The notes under the pieces were generated by a model. That model was not told the DNA's origin, did not search any database, and was given only the letters and a program-made list of their open reading frames with translations. Positions 1 to 9,161 of a stretch of 64,000 bases of DNA are shown here, one piece after another. The stretch spans positions 186,001-250,000 of the forward strand of contig NZ_JAGYIM010000019.1 of assembly GCF_018402695.1 (NCBI RefSeq). The letters are read 5' to 3'. How positions within the stretch are numbered: position 1 is the stretch's first letter; each line of letters starts with the position of its first letter. The stretch comes from Arsukibacterium sp. Lineage in GTDB: Bacteria; Pseudomonadota; Gammaproteobacteria; Enterobacterales; Alteromonadaceae. A program made the position numbers and the translations under genes.

Positions 1-649
1 CAGCTCGTTAAAATAAGCTACCCGCATCGCCAGGTAGGTATTGCTAAACAGCTTAATGGCTTCGGCTTCGGTGCTATCGGTAAATAGTACTGGTACTTCC
101 TGCTTTATTGCACCTTGCTGCAACAGGGCTGCAAACTGCTCTGCCCGTTCGCTTTGCTCACCCACTATAATCCGGCTGGGGTATAAGTTATCGTAAAGCG
201 CCCGGCCTTCGCGTAAAAACTCAGGCGAAAAATCAGATTATTTGTGCCAAACTTTTCCCGGGCACTTTTGGTGTACCCCACCGGCACGGTCGACTTAATA
301 ATCATTACCGCTGTCGGATTTACTGCCATCACGTCCTGAATAACCGCCTCAACACTTTTAGTATTAAAATAGTTAGTTTCAGGGTCGTAATCGGTAGGTG
401 TGGCAATAATCACAAAGTCAGCATCACGGTATGCCAGGTTTTTGTCCAGGGTAGCGGTAAAATTCAGCGCTTTATTCGCCAGAAAATCACTAATTTCCTT
501 ATCTTCAATCGGTGATTTTTGCTGTTAAGCAGCGCGACTTTTTCCGGCACGATATCAACCGCCGTAACCTGATTATGCTGCGCCAGCAACATAGCGTTAG
601 ATAAGCCGACGTAACCAGTGCCAGCAATGGCTATTTTAAAATCTGACAT
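1..649 (-). pseudogene. ugd: UDP-glucose 6-dehydrogenase, 3' end outside window, two frameshifts
   Basis: Oxidises UDP-glucose to UDP-glucuronic acid in the cytoplasm. The start ATG at 649 gives [20 protein letters not shown], the Rossmann GxGYVG motif of the short Ugd type found in E. coli. The reading frame breaks at the A-run read at 516-520 and again at the T-run read at 228-232. Adding one base at each site restores the continuous family sequence ([14 protein letters not shown], then [20 protein letters not shown]). About 217 N-terminal residues are in the window; the catalytic cysteine and C-terminal domain lie beyond base 1. It follows the DUF2264 gene by 17 bp. Because both lesions are one-base homopolymer losses, sequencing error is as likely as real decay. 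A second, different nucleotide-sugar dehydrogenase (23398-24675) is intact. Confidence 0.85.
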
Positions 650-666
650 TCAATACTTTCCAAATA

Positions 667-1785
667 TTATAGGGCTTTATCAGCCGGTAAATTGTCACCA
701 AACCACCACACTTTGCGCTGTGTCCAGGGTTCGTCTGGTGCTCGCCAAAATTCATCATCTTCGGGTAAACCTAGAGGTAAAAATATCACCGAAGTTAAGT
801 ATAAACTACCAGTAGAAATGTAATTTTCACCTATATCAGGCTGATGACTATTCAAACCTATTGTCAACCAACCATTTTCATCATAATTTTCTGGTGCCAA
901 AAGTGTCTTTTCAATTACTGACCATAGAGCACATCTAACCTGTGCTGGTTTTAATGATTGTGGCAGTTTCTTGATTAAAGCTAACTGAGCTAATAAATGG
1001 AATGCCGCGCCACGATAAGCCAGCGAACGCCCTATCGGAGGAAAGGTGCCATCAGGCGATATCATACGCTCTTGGATCTCGGCATACCGCTGTGCACGCT
1101 GTAAAACCCTTACGCCTATATTGTCCCAGTCTTTTACCTGACCTTTCAGGGTCTCCGTTATTTGCAACAGAAAAGGTAAAATCACATAACTATTATAATA
1201 GTCAGCCCTGAACAGTGAACCATCGCCATAATGACCATCGCCCAGGTACCATTGCTCGTGCTGTCGAAGCGCATAGTCTATGCGCATTTTGTCATAATCT
1301 TCGCCTACCATAAAAAAGAAGGCCTCGATCATGGCAGAAAATAACAACCAATTGTTGAAATGTGGCTTAATTACGCGTGTACTTTTTAACGAAATCAGCA
1401 CTTGATGTTTTGTATTATCTGGCAGCTGCTTCCAAAGTATATTGGGCGAACGAAGAAACGCTAAAGCCAAAAACGCTGCATCAACTAAAGGTTGTGTTCC
1501 CTCGTTAAAGTTTAGGAAATCTGCATGACGGTTATCAGTAACATTTACCAAGCCCTGAAAAAATTTAGGTGCATTGGCCTTTGAAAAACTGCCTGCAAGT
1601 TCAATACTGGAAGATAAGCCACACAACATTCTGCCTATGCATTCTAAATACGTACTTTTTTCGTATCGATGTAAATCGTCCCGTCCTCTTACAGGAAGGC
1701 TAGACTTTAACCGCCCCTCAGCAAAAGCATCTATAACTTTCAAAAAGGTTTTATTAAGTACAAGCTCCCATGAGCTTTTAGCCAT
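667..1785 (-). CDS. DUF2264 family protein, possible glycoside hydrolase
   Basis: A 372-residue protein without signal peptide or membrane segment, so probably cytoplasmic. Composition and aromatic motifs (NNWLLFSAMIEAFF, residues about 145-158; GDGHYGDGSLFRADYYNSYV, about 183-202; DGTFPPIGRSLAYR, about 247-260) match the DUF2264 family, predicted to adopt an (alpha/alpha) toroid fold. From memory, some DUF2264 proteins have been classed with glucuronide-active glycoside hydrolases; I cannot confirm that here. The gene lies between the PP-loop-like gene and ugd in a locus apparently making a glucuronic-acid polymer, so trimming or turnover of that polymer is a reasonable guess. The start is ATG at 1785, after about 135 bp of AT-rich intergenic DNA. 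The family call is moderately secure; the function is inferred. Confidence 0.7.
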   Translation of the reverse strand: MAKSSWELVLNKTFLKVIDAFAEGRLKSSLPVRGRDDLHRYEKSTYLECIGRMLCGLSSSIELAGSFSKANAPKFFQGLVNVTDNRHADFLNFNEGTQPLVDAAFLALAFLRSPNILWKQLPDNTKHQVLISLKSTRVIKPHFNNWLLFSAMIEAFFFMVGEDYDKMRIDYALRQHEQWYLGDGHYGDGSLFRADYYNSYVILPFLLQITETLKGQVKDWDNIGVRVLQRAQRYAEIQERMISPDGTFPPIGRSLAYRGAAFHLLAQLALIKKLPQSLKPAQVRCALWSVIEKTLLAPENYDENGWLTIGLNSHQPDIGENYISTGSLYLTSVIFLPLGLPEDDEFWRAPDEPWTQRKVWWFGDNLPADKAL

Positions 1786-1920
1786 TTTATCAACCTATTT
1801 AATTAGTCAGACCTGGAGCAATTTAGTAAAATCAAAAAAATAAATATAAAATAACTAGCAAAATATCAATAAACTTGAATTTTAGGTCAAGATTACCCAA
1901 TATATTCAATATCAATAATA

Positions 1921-3146
1921 TTAAGTGCTAAATTTACTCTGGTCCCAAAGTTTCATTTGATTGATTTCTTGTTGAGTCATAACTCTGAAATTATCATTAA
2001 CAACTTTAGTAATTTTTTCTTTAAGCTCTGGAGGTGAAAAATCTATACTTTCAGGATTAAACCCTAAACTGAAAGAATTGTCTTTAGGTAAAAATGCCAG
2101 TCTATCTCCAACAAAACCTGGGGCCTTCCATCCAGATGAAATAAGTGCTGAGTATATGTGTCCAAAATAAAGAGGTTTTTATTCAGAATTAGATTTACAG
2201 CATTATTATCAAATCTACTGAAATCTATCTGCTCCCCAGTTACATAGTTTTCTATGCAGCTTCTTCTGAAACATTTTGGACACACTCCACATGCTTTTCC
2301 GTTATCAGCGGTGCAATAGGATATTTCATTTTTATTCAAATACTTTAAACTAGCTTGCATTGTCAGTATTTCTGAACAACCCATAAGTGGCTGCACTAAA
2401 GGCAAACCTATATCCCAAAATAGTTGCTGCCAATAATTACCTGAGGGCCCATGCCACTTAGAACTTGCATGACGATCAAAATACTTTGCACCATTCGACA
2501 TAAACGCAGAGCCCAGAATAGTCCCCGCATATATATATTTAGCTCTTCTTTTACCAGCTTCTAGTAAGGCAGTAACGATTGAACCAATCCAGACGTGCCA
2601 ACCTCCGGGATTTGAGATAAACCGTGAATTAGTCTCAACTAATGAACCTCGGCCCTTAGACTCTAGGCTAGCAGTTAACTCGTTTGCATCATCTGCAACT
2701 AAAATACCATTTTTTATTGAAGCCTCATGGACAACAAACGCCTCTGGAAATAACGCTCTGATTGCAGAACTATCCATACCACCGCCAAATGCAAGTACTT
2801 CGCCTTGCTCTCCCAGATAAGGTATTAAATCTTGAGATACATTTCTTATATTAAGTTTTTTATGTTTTAAAAAAATATCTCTGTTAATTGACTCTGCAAG
2901 CTTAGGTGTAATTGGTTGTGGAAAAGTCACATCACTACCTATGAAAGGATAGAATATTGCCAAGCAAACTAAACCAATAATGTCGGGGTGAATATCAGAA
3001 TACTCTTTGTTAAAAAACACCAGAGGATTTCTATTAGATATTTCGACACCTACACCTTCGAGTCGTTTAGAAGTTTTGAGATCATTATCTTCAAAGATAG
3101 CTTCTATGAAAGTACAACCTCCAGATACATAATGTAAAAATATCAT
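1921..3146 (-). pseudogene. unknown PP-loop-like protein with Cys cluster, one frameshift
   Basis: I do not recognise the function. The start is ATG at 3146, overlapping the stop of the upstream synthase gene (ATGA) with AAGGAAG about 8 bases before it. The product carries AFGGGMDSSAIRALFPEA near residue 120, like the SGGxDS ATP-binding loop of N-type ATP pyrophosphatases (asparagine synthetase B, GMP synthetase, tRNA lysidine synthetase families). A cysteine cluster CGVCPKCFRRSC at about 286-297 probably binds metal. As read, the frame stops at 2064. A one-base gain in the A-run at 2164-2167 continues the protein (IYSALISSGWKAPGFVGDR, ending in DQSKFST) to a stop at 1921, giving about 408 residues. 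Translational coupling to the polysaccharide synthase suggests a role in the same product, perhaps an ATP-dependent amidation or activation step. That role is inference. Confidence 0.6.
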
Positions 3147-5166
3147 TTGGTCACTTCCTTTATTACGTACTTGCGACATGCATCGTCGTTATTACTTAAG
3201 CTTTCGTATTTGTGGCTTTTGATCATCTGTCTTTCGAATGATAAATTAACAACTTTAAAGTGATTTTCTTTTTGTAATCCAAGCTTTTTTATAGACGTGT
3301 TTTCACCATGGAGGACTCTGTTGTAGCATATTTTATTAATGTGCTTGAACGGACCAACTTCGCTTAATTTTAAGTACATGTCATAGTCAACTGCGTTAGT
3401 TATTTTCTCATCAAAACCAGTAGTTAAATTCCATGCTCTTACAGTAAACATTCTAAAGTGATGACATATCATTGCTGTTGTTAGCTTTTCACGCGAATAC
3501 TCTGGCCAGTTATAGCCATTAGCGATAAGCGAACCATCAGGATTAACATTTCGGTTAGTAGTGTATACACAAGCCAATTTTCTGTCGGCAAAAAACTCTT
3601 TTAAACATACCTCAACCGCGTCTGGCTCAAGATAATCATCTGAATCCAGTTGGCCTATGTAAAACCCCGGCACATTCTTACCGCTGAGTTTGAAGCCTTA
3701 CCAATACCACCGTTGGTTTGTGTCATAAAACGAACCCTGGGATGGTTGGTATACAACTCTTGTAACAATGCTAACGTTCCATCGGTAGAGCCATCGTCAC
3801 AAATACATACTTCTAGATCTGTAACGGTCTGGTTCAGTGCGCTGTTAACGCAACGTTCTATATACTCTGTACAGTTGTATGCAGGTATATAAATAGATAC
3901 CAACGGCACTTTTTTAATAGTTGCAGTTTCAATTGGTTCTAACTTCCTGTAAAAGTACGGTACCTTTTGCTGCACAATTTTAATTGTCACTGCTTTACCA
4001 GCAGCGCGATCTGTCTCGTTTTCTTTTCCTGGAGGTTCCTGGTGATAGGCCATACCGCCGTCAATTGACTTAAAAAAACAACCAGCTCTGTAAAGGCGAT
4101 ATCCAAACTCATTGTCTTCACCACCCCAATGAGTAAATTCTTCGTCAAACCAACCTGCAATATCCAGCCACTTTTTGGCAAAAGCTACATTACCACCACT
4201 AAAGAAACGAAATGGCGCATCACATAAACGCAGATTATCTGTGTTTTTAAAATGTTCTAAGCGCCAGTCTACCGACTTTTCACCAGTGCTTGAGCGCCCA
4301 ACTGTCTCTGTAGTTAAGACCTCTGGCAATGAACTTATAAGGTTAGCATCAGCAAAAATTTCGCTAGCAGACAGCATAGAAGTATCGACATATTTACGTG
4401 GGCCCACTAAAGCAACATTATCGTTGTTACGTAGTTCATCGACATAACTTTGCACCCAAATAGTACCGGGAGCCATATCACAGTCTAATATAGACACATA
4501 ATCATATTTAGCAGTTCTTAAGCCTAAATTTCTTACGGCACAAAGCTGATAACCATAGTCTTTTTGCCTGACGAATTTAATATCTAACATCGATTCATAT
4601 TTACGGATAACGGGAGTTAAGTCTTCTTTACTTCCATCATCGGCAACGATAACTTCAAACTTATAGCTAGTACGCTGATTGACAAGACAAGCTAGTGTCA
4701 TATCAAGAATATTAGAACGGTTAAAAGTTGGCACTATTATACTAAGACCAATTTCGCCAGAGTTAAGCTTACCGGCTCGATTTTTACCACCATACCAAGA
4801 ATAGTCATTTGTAGACTCTGGTAAAGGTGCTAAAACCAAATCGTCAGGCCAGTCTGATGGAATTGGATTTACTTTTTTAACTTCTAACTCGGCAGACTTC
4901 GTTTTCTTAAGTCTATTATAAAAATCGAGATAACTTTGAATGGCTTCAGGCGCTTCTTTAGCCTCAGCATTAGATATTAATAATTTAGTGATAACATCAA
5001 TAGAAGGCACAAACTCGGGTTGGCCTTCGAGTTTATCCAGACATTGTTTAATATTGAAAGCTACTATTTTTTCTCCAAAAGTCTCACCAGCTTTTCTATA
5101 AAGCTTCAAAGCCTCTCTATAGTTGCCCTCAATGAAGAACTTCCGTGCCCGTTCAAAATAACTCAT
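3143..5166 (-). pseudogene. two-domain chondroitin/hyaluronan-type synthase (KfoC-like), one frameshift
   Basis: Bifunctional glycosyltransferase expected to polymerise a glycosaminoglycan by alternately adding a hexosamine and glucuronic acid. The N-terminus (MSYFERARKFFIEGNYREAL) is a TPR-like helical segment. Then come two GT2 domains: the first at about 140-390 with VIVADDGS, LDCDMAP (DCD at 228-230) and FSGGNVAFAKKWL; the second at about 420-670 with SIYIPAYN, CICDDGSTD and QLDSDDYLEP (DSD at 508-510). Layout, length (about 674 residues) and many blocks match remembered E. coli K4 KfoC (686 residues) and Pasteurella HA/chondroitin synthases. One T is missing after RMCRGF (A-run read at 3661-3664); restoring it joins RMCRGF to YIGQLDSDD as in KfoC. 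Start ATG 5166 is preferred over TTG 5178 because it aligns with KfoC. Whether the product is chondroitin- or hyaluronan-like is not settled, but a UDP-GalNAc source is nearby. Confidence 0.85.
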
Positions 5167-5182
5167 CTTACTATTCAATCAC

Positions 5183-7042
5183 CTATTGTAAAGCCAATAC
5201 AGCTAAACCCTTTTCACTTGGAATTACTTCCACTTCAGGATTTAAGCACCTATCTATTGCTATTTTTTTCCAAAGCTCAACAATTTCCTTCTCTTCAGCC
5301 CTGTTGTAATCATCCATAATTACAGTAAAAGTGTGTTGCGATAATTCGTTTAATAAATGCGGCATTGCCGGGAACCTTGCATTTTTATTTGTTGCACCCG
5401 GTGGGCCATCTACCAGTACCATAATATTCGCTTTGCGGTCTTTAAACACCCTGGCAAGTTCTGCCAGCTTGTCAGCACAACTGTAATACAAATACTGGGT
5501 TCCGTCCTTGTGTTGGTAATCGACCAGCGGCGCATGTACTAAATCCACCAAATTATCTACGCCATTGTCCTGCAACGCCTTTAAGGTTTGCGCATGGTAT
5601 TTACTATTATGCTCAAACGTTACTATCCGTGCTGGCAAAGCTGAAATGTCTCCTTCAATGACTGCGATATCTGTGCGGGCACTTACTTCGCCTTCATGTT
5701 GCAACTTCTGCGCTCTGCTGCGATGTTTAGCAATTAGCGCTTTGGCCATTAATACCGTTGAAGTACCACTGCCAAACTCGATAATGACATCGTAATTATT
5801 GGCATCAATTAAACCTGCTATATACAGGCCAATGTCCGGACTTATTGGCCAGCCATGGAAGCTTAACGGCTTAATGCCTTTTTCCAGATAGCTTTGAATT
5901 CCCATAAAGGCTTCAAGTTGCTTGGCTGCATTACCTAAGCCGGTATTAACGTGGTTTTTTAAATTACCAACCGCTTTGTTTAAATCTTGCGCCTGAATTT
6001 CAGCAAGCTTTTGGATCTTCTCATCCAGCATTTTATCAAGCTGAGCAGCTTGCTCAGCTTGCCCTAGCTGTTGTTGCAGCAAGGTCTTGGCCTGCTCTAG
6101 TTTTTTTACTTGTTCTGTAACAGAGGATAATTGCTGTTCAGCTGTTGCCAGCTGTTGACGGGCTTTTTTAAGCTCAGCATCCATGCCTGTAATACGGCCG
6201 TTTAGTTCAGCCTGCGTTTTTTCGGCCGTCACTTTAGCAGTGCTAAACTGCTGTTGCAACGTTTCATTTTCGGAAACGCTGTTAGTTAATTGTTTACTAA
6301 TTTCGGCATGTTTTTGTTCATATTGGAGTTTTTGCTCAGCAATTTGCTGCTGTACCTGTGAAACTTTTTCAACAGCTTGTTGTTTTGCTTTTTCCAGCTG
6401 TAAATTCTTATCTGTTAATTGCTGTGCGTTATGCCGGGCATCCTGTAATGGCTGCCATAACACATTCAACTTAAAACAAAGACGGGGCAGATCCGGGTCG
6501 GTATTGTCCTGACTAATTAAATCGTAGCCTTGCCACGCTAAAAAACTGCAAATGGCACTGACATCAACTGCGCCCTGATACAACGGCTGGGTACTACTTT
6601 GTATTTCCAGTTGACTGAATTTGTTTAGTAGCTGACTGCTGGTCAGCACTTCTAGCAAAGTTAACCCCTGGTCGATAATATCGATTACCAGTTTATGTTG
6701 CTTGCTGTCTTCAAGGCCCAGACTGACTATATAGTCATCTATGGCTGTCGTACTTACCTGTTCTATTCGTTCAAGCCTGATGCCGGGAAACAACTGTTTC
6801 AGACCACTAAGCTGACTTAATGCTGAGAACTCTGGCACACTGTAGTGGAAAAAATCACTATTAGTTGCTGTAGCAGCGATACAGGCTTGTTGTAACTGCA
6901 CATTATTACTTGGGCCAAACCGCTGGTTTAGTTTATCAACAGCGCTTTTTCGCGCCTCGACCAAAATAATCCGCTTCGCAGACAACGCCGCCTGACTTAC
7001 AGACTCACCACAGCCTAACCAAACCAGAGTCTCTACACTCAT
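5183..7042 (-). CDS. coiled-coil protein with two methyltransferase-like domains
   Basis: A 619-residue protein in three parts. Residues 1 to about 200 begin with a degenerate nucleotide-binding pattern (LVWLGCGESV, then RIILVEARK) and contain VSTTAIDDYI and KLVIDIIDQG, resembling FkbM-type methyltransferases. Residues about 200-375 are Gln/Glu/Lys-rich coiled coil. Residues about 380-619 look like a class I SAM-dependent methyltransferase, with VIIEFGSGTSTVLMAKAL (about 419-436), a VLVDGPPG loop and IMDDYNR. The gene overlaps the preceding coiled-coil gene by 4 bp (ATGA) and ends 16 bp before the KfoC-like start, so all three are co-transcribed. It could methylate the capsule chain, control chain length, or act as a scaffold as the coiled-coil KfiB does in the E. 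coli K5 system. None of these is demonstrated by the sequence. Confidence 0.6.
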   Translation of the reverse strand: MSVETLVWLGCGESVSQAALSAKRIILVEARKSAVDKLNQRFGPSNNVQLQQACIAATATNSDFFHYSVPEFSALSQLSGLKQLFPGIRLERIEQVSTTAIDDYIVSLGLEDSKQHKLVIDIIDQGLTLLEVLTSSQLLNKFSQLEIQSSTQPLYQGAVDVSAICSFLAWQGYDLISQDNTDPDLPRLCFKLNVLWQPLQDARHNAQQLTDKNLQLEKAKQQAVEKVSQVQQQIAEQKLQYEQKHAEISKQLTNSVSENETLQQQFSTAKVTAEKTQAELNGRITGMDAELKKARQQLATAEQQLSSVTEQVKKLEQAKTLLQQQLGQAEQAAQLDKMLDEKIQKLAEIQAQDLNKAVGNLKNHVNTGLGNAAKQLEAFMGIQSYLEKGIKPLSFHGWPISPDIGLYIAGLIDANNYDVIIEFGSGTSTVLMAKALIAKHRSRAQKLQHEGEVSARTDIAVIEGDISALPARIVTFEHNSKYHAQTLKALQDNGVDNLVDLVHAPLVDYQHKDGTQYLYYSCADKLAELARVFKDRKANIMVLVDGPPGATNKNARFPAMPHLLNELSQHTFTVIMDDYNRAEEKEIVELWKKIAIDRCLNPEVEVIPSEKGLAVLALQ

Positions 7043-9096
7043 ACTTTAGATCCCTTATTATTTTTTTTTGCGCTTTTATTGGCGGTAGCCTTAGCAGTTG
7101 ACTGCTGTTTATTTGCCAGCAAAATAGGTGACGCTGTGCGGCCTTCGGCACAACCAAACTTTATAAAGTGTAATAATGGATTAAGACCCGCTTCGGCGAC
7201 ATCAGCATAGCGCTGCTGATACCAGTTACCATCGAATAAGGGACCGGGGTAGCGACCCTCTTTCGCGCCAAAACGCAAGTAGTGTTCTGCCGGGTTGATG
7301 CCCGACTCGGCAACATCGGGGTAACTTTGCAAATACCACTCAACATCGAAGTATTCAGAGGTGTATATTAACGCCGCATCTTGCTGCATACGCTGACGTT
7401 CACGCTCACTTTTACTTAGGACACTGGCTAACTTTCTTACCGGCGCACCGCTTTTCCAGAGGGTTGAACCTTTAATCGCAGCCAATTCGTTACTGAAGGC
7501 CGCAGCCTGTTGCCTGGCCCGGGCAGCTTCTGCTACCGCTACTTTTAACTGCTGCTCCAGTTTACTTTGACTACGTTCATTCTGCTTTTGTAACGTAATA
7601 GTTTGCTTGTGCTCTGCCTGGTAAGCGTTCGTGGCCTTATCCAGATTGGCTTGAAGCTGCAGATTTTTCTGATGAAATTGCTCCATCTCGTCCTGTACAT
7701 TAAGCAGCAACCGCTGGAACAAGTCGCGCTCACTATTGCTGACGGCCAGCGAAGATTCAGTATCAGCATGTTGTCGTTGCAACGTCGCATGCTCCTTTTT
7801 AATAGTAGTATGTTGTTGCTGCAACGACGCATGCTCAGAATCCAGGCGTTGCAGTTTTTCATTCTGACTGGCGATTTCTTTACGGAAGTCTTGCTCTATT
7901 TTAATGTTCTGCTTTTCGAGCGCTTGTTTTTCCGTTGCCAGCTGTGTCGACTCTTGCTGAAGAGCATTAAGTTGTTTATCCCTTTTTGCTATTGCTTGCT
8001 CGGCTTGTTGCAGCTTTTCATTCAAGCTGGTTACCTCAGTGCGATAACCTTGCTCTAACGTGTCGTGCTTACGTTTTAATGCTTGTTCTTGCAAAAATAG
8101 CTTTTCCAGCTCTTCCTGAACATCTAGTAACTGCTGCAGTAAAAGACCACGCTCATCATTACTGGCGCTTAGCTGCTGCTGAGTTTGGTTATGCGCTTCG
8201 GTTATCCGGGTAAGTTCATCCTGAAATTTATGCAGCTGCTCTGCTGTTTTCTCAACCGTTTGCTCGCCATTCTGCAATTGGGCTGTCAGAGTCGCCATCT
8301 CATTACGATAATCCTGCTCAAGCTGACTGTACTGCTGCTTTACGTTTTGTTTTTTCTGAAACAGTTGTTCTAACTCTTCCTGCACATGCAGTAGTTGCTG
8401 CAATAATAAATCACGCTCTTCGTTACTGGCATTAAGCTGGCTTTGCAGGGCATCTTCTTTGGAGTTATTAGTTAGCTGCTGTTGCAGATTCTGCAAATCT
8501 AAAACCAAACTGGTTTGTTCAGTTAACGGCAGGCTACAGGCAATAAGCCGCTGCCATAACTGGTAAGCCTGGTTATCCTGACGCAGCGCCTGGGCAGCCA
8601 GCAATACATAAATATCTGGACTTGACGCAACGAATGGCTCTGCTATTTGCTGTGCGGCTGCCTGTGGTTCTGCTGCTGACTGCTGCGCCGTAGCTAGCCA
8701 GTCTGGCGCGGCAGCCGGGTTTTGCAGCAGCGCATCCGTTTGCAGTAGCTGCAGTTGGCGCCGGTATTGCTGTTGCACTTGCAGCAGCACCGTGGTTTGT
8801 TGTTGCCAGCTGGCAACAGCCTCTTTGATGCTGTTGCCCTGCTGTAATGAACGACCAATAACCATTTCCGGCGCATCAAAGCATAGGGCAACTTGCGCCG
8901 GGTTTTGCTCTGCTGCCTGTTTAGCCTGTCGTTGCAACAGTAATTGTAACTCTTCCAGGCTAATACAACTTTGCAGCAGGGCAGCTGGATACTCAGCGCT
9001 TAACTCATCATTAAAATTACTAATTATTGGCAGCTGGCAATTTGTTATCAGCTGTTGCCATAAATCACTTTGATGAATACCTGCTAAAAGCTGCAT
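7039..9096 (-). CDS. large coiled-coil protein with C-terminal WYxxxYxDV repeats
   Basis: A 685-residue protein of unknown function. Residues 1 to about 210 form a Gln/Leu/Ala-rich globular part with no signal peptide. Residues about 215-550 are a long coiled coil in which blocks starting SNDERGLLLQQLLDVQEELE recur about three times, showing internal duplication. Near the C-terminus are two degenerate copies of a module, FDVEWYLQSYPDVAESGINP and FDGNWYQQRYADVAEAGLNP, each followed by HYLRFG/HFIKFG and an EGR end (about residues 585-665). That module is widespread in bacterial polysaccharide-related proteins. The tail is Lys/Asn-rich and basic. With the adjacent methyltransferase-like coiled-coil protein it may scaffold the polymerase complex at the membrane; this is inference from position and architecture. 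Confidence 0.55.
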   Translation of the reverse strand: MQLLAGIHQSDLWQQLITNCQLPIISNFNDELSAEYPAALLQSCISLEELQLLLQRQAKQAAEQNPAQVALCFDAPEMVIGRSLQQGNSIKEAVASWQQQTTVLLQVQQQYRRQLQLLQTDALLQNPAAAPDWLATAQQSAAEPQAAAQQIAEPFVASSPDIYVLLAAQALRQDNQAYQLWQRLIACSLPLTEQTSLVLDLQNLQQQLTNNSKEDALQSQLNASNEERDLLLQQLLHVQEELEQLFQKKQNVKQQYSQLEQDYRNEMATLTAQLQNGEQTVEKTAEQLHKFQDELTRITEAHNQTQQQLSASNDERGLLLQQLLDVQEELEKLFLQEQALKRKHDTLEQGYRTEVTSLNEKLQQAEQAIAKRDKQLNALQQESTQLATEKQALEKQNIKIEQDFRKEIASQNEKLQRLDSEHASLQQQHTTIKKEHATLQRQHADTESSLAVSNSERDLFQRLLLNVQDEMEQFHQKNLQLQANLDKATNAYQAEHKQTITLQKQNERSQSKLEQQLKVAVAEAARARQQAAAFSNELAAIKGSTLWKSGAPVRKLASVLSKSERERQRMQQDAALIYTSEYFDVEWYLQSYPDVAESGINPAEHYLRFGAKEGRYPGPLFDGNWYQQRYADVAEAGLNPLLHFIKFGCAEGRTASPILLANKQQSTAKATANKSAKKNNKGSKV

Positions 9097-9161
9097 CGGA
9101 CACTCTCTTTTTTTGATTAATTTTTATTGGTACCACGTTGCCGGTAATTTATTTACCAGCA

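Noticed and set aside
1921-3146. tRNA lysidine synthetase or asparagine synthetase
   Set aside because: Only the PP-loop-like GGGMDSS segment is shared; the rest of the protein and the Cys cluster do not match those families.
3143-3673. Separate single-domain GT2 glycosyltransferase gene starting near 3673
   Set aside because: The frame begins mid-domain (no N-terminal GT2 strand) and continues the upstream protein exactly as in KfoC-type synthases.
3143-5166. Programmed ribosomal frameshift in the synthase gene
   Set aside because: The site is a plain short A/T run with no slippery heptamer or stimulatory hairpin noted, and similar one-base losses occur in unrelated genes nearby.
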